A program made the translations under genes and the position numbers. Below, piece after piece: positions 46,345-56,091 of a stretch of 64,000 bases of DNA. Each line of letters starts with the position of its first letter. Position 1 is the stretch's first letter. The stretch is from Karalla daura (Eukaryota > Chordata > Actinopteri > Chaetodontiformes > Leiognathidae): assembly GCA_029224185.1 (NCBI GenBank), contig CM055205.1, forward strand, positions 17,953,942 through 18,017,941, given 5' to 3'. The notes under the pieces were generated by a model, which worked only from the letters and a program-made list of their open reading frames with translations, was not told where the DNA came from and searched no databases.

Positions 46345-47944
46345 CCTGATTCCCTCTGAGGTTCAGACATCCAACATGTCCAGGACTTTTATGCTGCTCA
46401 GCTTCAGCTCCCCAGACTTCCTGGACACTCTCGCCAAGAGAGAGACGGATCCTGTCACAGGAAAAAAGAAAAAAAACAAGAAACACAAGCGGCCACTTTA
46501 TAGTTCAGTTTTAATCAGATGACAGAACGTGCCCAGCCTGGGCTCGTCCAGCAGATGCCAACAGCCTGACAAGATGCTTTCCACACCCACGCGTCGTTCC
46601 TGCGATCTAAACAGGGGTCAGAGGTCGGAGGACAGGGACTTTGTGTTCCTCCTCAGAGTTTCACACTCGGGCCTGTAGGACGGCGAGGGGCCCGGGCTGT
46701 GTCTGGCTGGGATGTTTATATTTATGACATCGGTGCCCGAGGAGACGTTTTTCCGGCTTCCAGGAAATGGGTTTCTTTTTATTCTTCTTTTTTTTACCCC
46801 CAACAGAAAAAGTGACAGACTTCACATGTTTTCCCCTGAGCTGAATGTCTTGTCCGCCAGGAGAACCTGCAGCTAAGAGCAAAGTTTATTTTTCATTTGC
46901 TTTTAATTTTTAATAGGTTTTGAGGTTCCAAGGCACTTGGGTGGCGTGACATAGGGCACTTTCTTAAAAGTTTTAACCACTTTGTTTTATTAACTCGCTG
47001 ATATTTTCTGCTTGATATAGTCACAATAATGGATCATGTCTGTAAATTGTCTTAAATCTACCTTTTCTCCTTTTTAACAGTACGAGACTGGTCTTTTTTA
47101 TGGTTTTTATTGCCTCCATTATTTTATTGCATCTATTGTTGGTTCTATATCTTATGGTCTTTTATTGTTATCTATATGTGATAGCACTTACATTTGTGTA
47201 GCACTTACATTTTAAGAGGCCAGCATACAAAAGATAAAGAGGAGTGGACCCAGGATTGAGCCTTGGGGGACACCACAGTTCAAAAACCACAGTTGGAAAA
47301 ACTCATAAATTAAAAACTAGCTGGTGTAAGAGCAACAAGTGACAAAACTCAAAATTTCCCTCTTTTTCATCCAATAATTTTGGAAGTATCTCAGTCTAGA
47401 CGGGGTTGAACAGCTGGACGCCGACACCCCTGCAGCCACGTGACCGGAGCAAGTCCGTCCATAAACATTCCCTCTGGTTATTCTGGATTATCCCGACTTC
47501 GCTGGAACCACTTCCTGCCACTGAAAACATTTTCTTTCTCTTCTCCGGGCAAACTGACGTGAGAGACTGTGTGTGCGTGTGTGTGCGTGTGTGTGTGTTG
47601 GAGGGAAGGGGAGGTCGGGGGGGTGCAGATGGTCCCACGGTTACAGTAAAGCTCGATGTAAACACGACGAGTGATATCTCCCTCCCCCGCACATTCCCTG
47701 TCATTACAACAACAATGTGCGTGGGAATCGAATGTTTTTCTTTCTGGTGTTTTCTCTCCTCTCGCTCCCTCTCCGGGGAGAGCGTAATCACGCCCTGCTC
47801 CAAGTCACCGCCACCGGGGGCCTCCGAGTCGCTCTCCCACCCTGATCCTTATCCTGGTGACGCTTGGCAAAACGCCTTGTTCTTTTTGCTTTATTTTTGG
47901 TAGGGGTAAAGAGAGAAAATTACGGCAATAGTCATTTTGGAGGG

Positions 47945-47966
47945 TGACTCAGAGTCCGCTGACTCA
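47945..47966. promoter_or_regulatory. Two perfect AP-1 (TGACTCA) motifs
   Basis: TGACTCA at 47945-47951 and again at 47960-47966, 15 bp start to start. The motifs are seen; regulatory function is inferred. Confidence 0.4.
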
Positions 47967-48299
47967 CGAGACAGAGTCTCAATCAAGCGTTGCCTTCTGT
48001 TCGGCATTTAGCTCACAGGCAGGCAGAAGACGCATGAGTCCATCTGCACCCTTGATTTGCAGCCCCCAGACCTTAACGGCACAAGTGGGCAATTAGGTTT
48101 CCGCTTCAGTTGGTGTAAAGTCAAACACGGTTTCATTTCAAGTCTGGCTCTTGCCCCCTGTGGTTCTTAATGTCGAGCCGTCACTCTGTTTATCAGACTT
48201 GAAGCATTTATCTCAAAGAACACATCGACTTCCTGTGGTCTGTAATTTCAGTATTTTTATGAAGATTGCACTATTTTGGGATGTATAAGTAGTGCTGCT

Positions 48300-49205
48300 G
48301 ATGTCAAGCTGGAGCCTGTTAGCGTAGCTTAGCATGTGTAGCGCTGTCCAGAGGACAAAGGAAACGGCCTGCTTACATCTGTTGAGTTTTGAAACTTAAC
48401 ACTCAACACATTGATTGTTTGGCCTGAACTCAAGACTGGAACTAACACTTTTTACTGTTTTTACTGGGATCACACAGTGAAATATTTCTTGCCAGGTCGT
48501 GGCGCCTGCTAAAACAACTAGCTTAGCACACAAACATTATATAAAACAGCTAACTGTTTTCACACTTCAGGTTTTGTATTTATCAAATAAATGAGAGATG
48601 ATCTGGTTATTAGTAGTGCTTGTTGGTAGATTGTTTAGTTGGACAGGACTATGTTTCCCTCTTTTTTCAGTCTTTGAGCTAAACTAAGCTAAGATGCGGT
48701 AAAATAAGCAAAAGTAATGAAACTCAACTAATTGGCATTTTGAGATTCACTCCCTTTCCTGCTTAGAAATCCTGAGAGACACAGATTGATCCCATTCTCA
48801 AATTTTATATTCTAAATATGAAGCTACATCAGGTTACCTTAGCTTAGCGTACCGCCTTCATCCAGGAAACCGCCTGCTAACACACGTGAAATTCAAAGCT
48901 TGTTTTGTGTTTTGTTTTGTGCTTTGGTCTAAAATGTAGGCTGAAAAGAATACTTTGTGGTATTTACTGGGATTATAATGGTGAAACATTTCTGCCAGGT
49001 GGTAGCCTGCGCCAAAAAAACTAGCGTAGGTCGGTACACAAACACAAAGCAAAAGGTTTTTACACTGCAGTTTTTGTATTTATCAAATAAATAATGGATG
49101 ATGTGTTTATTAGTCAAGGTTAACAGGTGCTTGCTAGATTTGGCTGTCAGACAGCGTCAGGCTAACCATTTCCTGCTAAGCCAAGCCAAACTATGATCAG
49201 ACTAA
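48300..49205. mobile_element. Two tandem, diverged copies of a teleost interspersed repeat
   Basis: Copy 1 (about 48300-48760) and copy 2 (about 48830-49205) share 'gtgaaa-atttct-gccaggt', 'ctagcttagcacacaaaca' or 'ctagcgtaggtcggtacaca', 'tttgtatttatcaaataaat', and a 'gctaaactaagctaag' type end. This 'aagctaagctaa' text is frequent in fish introns; the family name is not known to me. Confidence 0.6.
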
Positions 49206-52200
49206 ACTGTCTGCTATTTGGTGGTTTTGGTGGTTTTGGTGGTTTTGCCCATTAGTGTGTCTATAATTAATCACACATTGACCTCAATCGACTGGCGATT
49301 TATATTTTGGGTAAAATCAATTCATGTAAAATCCCAGAGTGCTACAGTGATGAATTTCTATGGTTTCTATTGTAAAAAACAGTCTTAATTTTAGTGTTTG
49401 TGGCTAAGCCCAACACAAAGGGAGAGGTTTTACAGCCTGCTATTTGTGTCCAAACAACACACAAGTTGAAGTTGTTCGTCCTCTGAGAAACACACCCACA
49501 CTCCTGCTCTGTTTTTCTCACTTGCAATATTTAACTGCACATATATTTTTATGCGTGGCCCAGCACAACGTCACCATGAGCAGTTTGTGGTGAAGTTTGT
49601 CCGAGCTGGAAGCACAGCACGAATACCAGAGGGAGACAAATGTCCGTTTTATGCAGCCACAGTCTCGGGCAGACAGATTTAACACCTAACATTTCCAGAC
49701 AAGTCCAATAACTTCTGGACTTAACCATACACATGCAAAGCCCGGCGGCTGTAGCTGTTTATGTAACCCCATAAAACACACTCCTGTCCAAGCCTCCCAC
49801 ACTTCCTGCTTAGATAATCCTGTTTAAGTCAAAAGATGAAACCTGAAACCTTTTGAAAATGTGATTTGTTCCTTTTACAGTAGTCAAGTCTGCTTGCACT
49901 GATGTTCACAGCCTCTCAGACAGGAAGGTGCTGTCAAAATCACTCTCATCCCACACAGGAAGCAGTGAATAAATGAGAGCTGACGAAAGCCTGAACAATA
50001 CATGAACTGAGAAGTGTTGATGATTTTTATAGCCGCTGTGAAGAGTTTAATGGTCTGTGGTAGCGCTCACAACACAATGCAGGAGGAGCTTCTATAACGA
50101 GTTTGTTGTCTTGTTTACTGCCCCTGGCAGCAGAGGAAACTGCTGAGATGTTTGAGGAGATCTGACAGAAAGTCTCCTTATTTTGCTCCCAGCCTGATGT
50201 AGATTAAGATTTATTCTATGTGAAGATTCAAAGTCAGAGCATCACTCACCTCAGTCCTGGATGAGCACCTCACACGCCTCAGACTAGGATTCAGACACAG
50301 ATCTGGATGGACCTGGACTGTCAGAAAACACCTGGATTAGATCCCAGCATCATCTTCATCATCATCTTCATCATCATCACAGAGGTGTAGGGAGAAGCTG
50401 GTGGCCACTGGAGTGGAGCTGGTGAAGCTGCTGCACTGCTGCTCCACTATGATCCACTCCTTGTCATCCTTTACAGGAGGAGGAGGAGGAAAGGGAGGAG
50501 GAGGAGGTCCAGCCAGAAACAGTCCTCACTCTTGCTGAGGAGGAGGCGTTTCCTTTTCCTGAGAGATAACTGAGCCTCTGGCATCTGACTCCAAAATAAA
50601 AGCCCCCAGCTCGCAGTGTCCTCACTTTTCCTTTTCAAAGGTCTCACACCCACTTCTGTGGAGCTCCTCTCTTTGCCGGGCAGTGAAGGCACCACACTGG
50701 GCTCTGTTCACTGTTAAGCCTGAAGGGTGGAACAGGAAATAGCTCGTCGGCTGCCACGGGCGCGGGGCCACAGTGCGTTTGGGGGCTCACGGATTAATTG
50801 AGCTCTTTGTATTTTAATCTCAGAGTCCAGGGAGGGGGAAAAAAAACACAGTTTATTAAGCAAACAGTGGAGCGGCATGCGTAGCAGACCCAGCAGGTGC
50901 TGCTGTCTGCTGCCTTAACCTCTGTGACTGTGTTGAGTTTCTGTGTTTTAAGCCACATTTATGACAACATCTACACTCTGAGGCATACTAGTCTATCTAT
51001 TTGACTCTTTAAATGTATAATTTGTATTCATTGTGACAACGTTTTCATGCTGCCTACCTCATTATGTTTCTCTTGAAAGAGATTTCAATCTGAGCATGGC
51101 TCTAACCTGATTAGACATATAATACAAGTAAATTAAATCAAATGCGGAGGCTGCCAACCATTATGCTTTGTGACACGTGTTAAAAACAGTGTCCACAGCC
51201 TTTCCTCCTAAAGTTTGGACATTGCAAAGGATTCAAAACAGAATAAAATAATTTGCAAACTAATAGACTAACTAATAGAGTCTGAGCCTGTGTGGTAACC
51301 ATCTTACAATCATGTTAATGTTGTTAAGTTGTCACATACGAGTCTTTGCAGGATGTTCCCTCCCACCTGGCTATGAACCTGTTTACCTGTGGAATGATCC
51401 AAACAGGTGCTTTGAGAACGTCAAACAACTTTCCAAGTCTGTTATTGCCGCTGTTCCACCTTCTTCAAAACCTGTCTTCTTGTCAGACTCATAATAAGCA
51501 CATGTTTACAAGGCAGTTATGAGAGGTGGTAATATACTAAAGCTAGGAATATCCTACTCCTACAAACTGGTCCTTTGGAGAAAGTTGTAATCAATTCAGG
51601 GCATTTGTTTAATTTGAAATCTGTAAAAGTGGTAAAATATTCAGATTTTGGTATTGGTTAAAAAAAAAAACTCAGAATAAGCATCTCTAAAATGGATGAA
51701 TAGATTTGCTTTCAATGCTTTGAGTACGTTTTACTGCTCTTTACCTTTACCCAAGTGGAGAACTTGAGCCTCTCTGACCACTCTGAACCAGGCCATGTCA
51801 TACATCGTAAAAGAATAGTTTTTATGCGGCGGAGCCTCTATAAAGTGCTATTCTGGGTTAAGTGAGTGTTGATGTGGCGCTCGGCCGTGTTTTTAGCGCA
51901 GCAGTAAGCGGTCATTATGTGGGCTGTTGTCATCCAGACGCTCGCAAAGGTTCGGTTTTTAATGCAGTCAAGAGAAAAGTATGTCCCTAAAAACACACCG
52001 AGGCCACAGCCAAAACAATGGTCAGACCACAAAGGGACATTCCTATGCGCACACTGCTCTTTATTTACTGCAGTGTCTCAGTCAGCTGAACAGATAAGGC
52101 TCCCATCTGTCCCGAGGCTCGGGGCTTTATCTGCCCCGGCCGCCTCTCGCCTGTGTTGTGCCAGGCCTGTCCTCTTCCTGACACTGCGTAGGAATAACAT

Positions 52201-53029
52201 ACCGCTTTGCAAATTCCTCGAATTCCCAAATTCGTATTTGTGTATCGGGGGATGTGCGCTTTCCAATGAAAACACGCGCTTCCTCTCGCTCTCCTTTCCA
52301 TTGGCGCGAGCGCACGCGGTCCCATCCTGACCCGCCGGGATGTCACCGATCGCAGGGGCAGAGCTGCGGGGTTTGTGAGGTGGAGGCTGTGGAAACACGC
52401 TTGTTTTGTTCCCCCTCTCCATCACACCGATCATGACTAATGTTTGCCTGCGTATGGGCAGCTATTAGTGCCGGGCTGACAGACAGATGGCCTTTGTGAT
52501 GCATGCCAACAGGAACATTCAACTCCCTCAGACGCATTCTGGCTAACACCTGCACCCACTGCTCATTGTAAAGAGATCTGTTTGATATTAATGAAGCCGG
52601 TTTGCGTTGGAAGACAAGAGGGTTTTGAGGTAATTGCGATTAGATTTAATCATCCTTTCCTGAACGCCTTCATTTCCACGCTCTGCAGATGAAATTGAGT
52701 CAATTACAAACCTCAAACCAAGTGACTCATTATTCCAGTGGTTTAACCAGTACAGCCTGATTGGTAGGTAGCTAGTTCCAGCTCACTGCAGATACACTGG
52801 TGTCAGTAAACACGGCAATTGATCAGTTGTTCCAGAAGATGTAGTTTAAGAGAACTGGGAGATAATGGTTCGACTGTAAACTGTGCCGCTTGAGGAACAT
52901 CTTTTCCGATTAGAAATGTGTCGAAATTAACCTGTGACTACGTTCTCTGGTTGCACTAAGATGTTTGCGGCTGTTCAGTTTCATCCATTCATCTAGCAAT
53001 TCATGTTGGACCTTCACGATGTGACACAC

Positions 53030-53125
53030 TCACATCCATGAGCGATAGTCGCCTAAACATGGATGTTTTTGGACATGGATATCTGGGAAGGAGCCCTGAA
53101 ATCCCCACAGACATGGGGAGAACAT
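53030..53125 (-). mobile_element. SINE-like repeat fragment
   Basis: Plus-strand text 'catggatgtttttggacatg' and 'cagacatggggagaac' matches the head-proximal part of the family at 7520, inverted and worn. Confidence 0.45.
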
Positions 53126-53375
53126 TCTTTATCCATTCATTGATTATTTTGTTTATAAAATAATACAAAACCAGTGAAAGTGATTGATGTCTGCACAAAG
53201 ACCATAGTCATTACATTTTTTGTCCTCACCTCAATTGAAGGAAGAAATCAGAAAATGGTCACATTGAAGAAGCTGAAATAAAAGAGATCATTACTTAAAT
53301 AGGCCCTCAGTCAGGCCAGGAGTTGTATCCAGAACCATTTCAAAATCAATGTAAACTTTTGGGTTAAGGGTCATG

Positions 53376-53381
53376 TTTATT
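53376..53381 (-). terminator. lsm10: Candidate AATAAA polyadenylation signal of lsm10
   Basis: AATAAA on the minus strand about 190 nt past the lsm10 stop codon. It is the first canonical hexamer I see downstream. Confidence 0.5.
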
Positions 53382-53567
53382 AGGTCACCGTATGGTCATA
53401 TTTTAACATAAAATACGAGCAAGCATCATCAGACTCATCATCAGCATGGTTACCTGCAGATGCAGGAACATAACTGCTAGAACAAATCATTAAAGACGAA
53501 CTCCCAACCCCTTTAAAACAGGAGTGCAAAATAAATCCCCACAATCTTCTGTGTTACAAAAAAAAAG

Positions 53568-53981
53568 TTATTTTGTTTGCTTGGCGAATTCTTTTCTGCC
53601 TCCTCCCTGTCTTGAAAAGTTCTGGACTCTGTTGAGCTTCTCCAGCTGGCTCTCTATGGTCTTTATTATGTTGATGTGGTCGGGGATGTGGACGTAGCGA
53701 ATGTTCCTGCCGGTGATGAACAGGTCCTGCAGCTGGGAGTGCTCGCCCCGTCTGTCCCGGTACAGAACATCTTTCAGGCGTACGTTCATGAAGCTGTCGA
53801 CGTTGACTACGAGGCCCCGGGCCGTGCTCTCGTTCCTCAGGTCCACCGTGGTCACCTCTCCTTGCAGGCCCTGCAGCAGGACCACCATGCTGTTCTGTGC
53901 GATGGCACGCTCCCGGATGGAGCTGATGCCCTCTGATGGAACCAGGCTGGACGAGGGAGATTCATTTTCCTGTGACTCCAT
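53568..53981 (-). CDS. lsm10: U7 snRNA-associated Sm-like protein LSm10
   Basis: Sm-fold subunit of the U7 snRNP, where it replaces SmD1; with Lsm11 it directs 3' cleavage of replication-dependent histone pre-mRNAs in the nucleus. One coding exon, 137 aa (human 123). Sm1 motif: LQGLQGEVTTVDLRNEST with VDSFMNVRLKDVLYRD at about residues 34-70. Sm2 motif: LFITGRNIRYVHIPD at about 85-100. The C-terminus is Arg/Gly/Lys-rich. The N-terminus is about 15 residues longer than human: MESQENESPSSSLVPSEGIS precedes the SIRERAIAQNSMVVLLQG that aligns with human VKERTISENSLIILLQG. The ATG at 53981 is the only upstream in-frame start before the likely acceptor CTGGAG near 54010, so I use it. Same strand and order as human LSM10-OSCP1. 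Confidence 0.95.
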   Translation of the reverse strand: MESQENESPSSSLVPSEGISSIRERAIAQNSMVVLLQGLQGEVTTVDLRNESTARGLVVNVDSFMNVRLKDVLYRDRRGEHSQLQDLFITGRNIRYVHIPDHINIIKTIESQLEKLNRVQNFSRQGGGRKEFAKQTK

Positions 53982-54009
53982 GGACGATGAAGGGTGAGAA
54001 GGGTCTCCA

Positions 54010-55120
54010 GAGGTCAGAACAGGGAAAAGTTAGTAACTGGCATTACTATCTTCATCCAATCATTACCTTACATGCTTTGCAAAAGGGAAAAGGCACAGAA
54101 TAAACCTTGGTCAGGCATGTTTTTAGACCGTGGGAGGAAATCAGAGGTTGCAGAGTAAACCCACACACACAATCTGACTGGGGATTCAACCTTCCTGCTG
54201 TGAGATTTTAGTGTTTAAATGAATAAATAAATAGGAATCAATTCTACATACAATAGTGGCAGTAATGCAATATTGTGCAAAACCACCTTATATCGATAAT
54301 GGCATGTATGAGTCTCTTCTATGTGCAAAAATTGAGTAAGTGTGAGTCAGCATGAGCACGGACAGTGGTACAATAAACACAAAATGCAGGATAGACTGTA
54401 GGTCTAAAAACATCAAAATATCCTTAATTTAATTCTTGAAGAATAATAAAAAAAAACAGGCAAATAATAAGGTTATATTGAGGTTACAATTATTTTGAAG
54501 TATCATTTTGTCGCTCATCTCTAATCGGGCTGAGCACAAAACAGACTGTGCATCTTAATTGTACAGTGAATGCTGTTTTTCTCCACATATAAGCCAGCAT
54601 TTAACGAGACCATAATCAAGAGTCAGCCAGCAGATTTACTGAATGACCCTGTAAGAGAAAAACACTTCAGACAGGAGGGAGGTAAAGACAAAACAAACTG
54701 TGATTCTGCAAGACTGACCAATTTCAGAGAACTTTTATCAAAATTATATGTCGGGCTTGTATACTGTCAACTAGATTTGGTGTAAAAACAAAGGACTGGA
54801 GGTGATATATTACTTATACACCGTCTGACAGTGATTCAAATACTAAATAAACCTCAGTAAGAAACAAAGCAATCAAAACAAACCATTTAACGTTTCCTAA
54901 TGACGAAGAAAGGGTGGGGAAAAAACGAAAGGGTTTAGGACATCGTTTAAGTACGTGAAATTTTTAATTTTACCCTACTTTACCCCAAATAAAAAGTTCT
55001 CAGTCTGATAGACTAGTGGAAGAACTAAGAGCTAAAAACATTGGTTAGCCTTAGCAGAAAATCGGTTTTTCTACAAAATTTACGATCAATCATGCATTAA
55101 TAATGGGTTTCGTTTACCTG
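54010..55120 (-). other. lsm10: Probable lsm10 5' UTR intron
   Basis: Bounded on the minus strand by a GTAAAC donor at about 55119 and a pyrimidine-rich acceptor near 54010. It contains a SINE-like scrap at 54105-54200 (plus-strand GGGATTCAACC with 'cctgctgtgag'). The intron model is inferred. Confidence 0.45.
54105..54200 (-). mobile_element. SINE-like repeat fragment
   Basis: Plus text 'gcatgtttttagaccgtggg' and 'ggggattcaaccttcctgct' belongs to the family at 7520, inverted. Confidence 0.5.
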
Positions 55121-55340
55121 CAATGAGCAATTCCCTTTATCATGCCATGAGATGCGTCTCTATATGGTTGCAGGTGGAAATAAACCTTTCGAAGGACTCA
55201 ACAAGTTTGTTTTCCCGCAATAAACTGGGCGAGAGAGAGCGCAGCGTGATGACGTATGAGCTACGTCAAAACTGTGCTCCATCATTGGACAACAGCGCCT
55301 CGTGCAGGCTGATCCAGGAAGTCGCGACAGGGTGGCTGTT
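55120..55340 (-). promoter_or_regulatory. lsm10: Candidate lsm10 promoter and non-coding first exon
   Basis: Locally CpG-richer block with the palindromic pair TGACGTA (55250-55256) and TACGTCA (55262-55268), CRE/ATF-like, and a minus-strand donor GTAAAC next to TTGCAG at 55120. Position between oscp1 and lsm10 fits an lsm10 promoter. No TATA box is evident. Confidence 0.5.
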
Positions 55341-55623
55341 TCCTAAATATATGTCTTTGCAACCACTATTGTCTAGGTTTTATACAATAATAATTTGCTT
55401 TTGTAAGTTTTTATTGTTCGATAGTCACACACAGCCTTTTTTTCACCGTATTTTCTGCATTACTGAGTCATATTTGTCTAAAATTACAGGCCCTTAAGTC
55501 AGGATCAGCTGGATCACAATAAACTAAGGGACAAATGAACTAAATTAAACCAAACTGAAAAAAAAAAACATACAAACAAAAACGGAAGCATACAATCAGA
55601 ATAAGAATAAATAGAATAAATAC

Positions 55624-55629
55624 TTTATT
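55624..55629 (-). terminator. oscp1: Candidate AATAAA polyadenylation signal of oscp1
   Basis: AATAAA on the minus strand about 340 nt beyond the oscp1 stop. Another TTTATT lies near 55763 on the plus strand, so either may be used. Confidence 0.45.
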
Positions 55630-55968
55630 TAAAATACAATATATAGAAAATACATTATCAAGTATAATCAGGTACAGCAGTTTTACAAATTGTAGTCCAG
55701 TCAGAGGGTCCTTCCCACCTGCTAGCAAACTGAGTTCCAGAAGAAACAGAGCATATATTTTGATTTTATTGTGTACACATACTTTATACTTTGATTTAAG
55801 TAACTGCATAACAACCAGAGTGAATAAGATCAAGAACTGCATAGAAGCTCACTGTAATAGATACTGTGAGTTTAACCAGAGTGTTAGAATCTGGCATCGA
55901 CGAGACTGTGGCAGCAAAGATGAAACAGTAGAAGCGTTAAACGATCTCCCTGAAACTCTGGGACAGGG

Positions 55969-56091
55969 TCAGAGGTCGTCCATCATGGCCAGCAGGTCGT
56001 CTCCTTTGCTGCTGCTGGCGTTTCCTGGTTGCTCTTCTCCTTCTGAAAACTGTCCAGCGATTCGGGCCAGTTCACTTGCAGCCTGTTCATC
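55969..56091 (-). CDS. oscp1: oscp1 last exon: KGDDLLAMMDDL-stop
   Basis: 123 nt with TGA: DEQAASELARIAGQFSEGEE, QPGNASSSKGDDLLAMMDDL. Human ends KGDDLLAMMDEL. Confidence 0.97.
   Translation of the reverse strand, partial: DEQAASELARIAGQFSEGEEQPGNASSSKGDDLLAMMDDL

Larger units (their letters stand above)
46345..53370. other. Long intergenic region between eva1b and lsm10
   Basis: 7 kb without a supported gene; human STK40 lies here and is not visible. Contents: likely eva1b 5' region (46345-46900), a retroelement-like scrap at 47212-47300 ('gagtggacccaggattgagc'), paired AP-1 motifs at 47945, two tandem fish-repeat copies at 48300-49200, GGA/GAA-rich sequence at 50340-50520, and homeobox-motif-rich sequence at 52560-52740. 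Confidence 0.65.
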
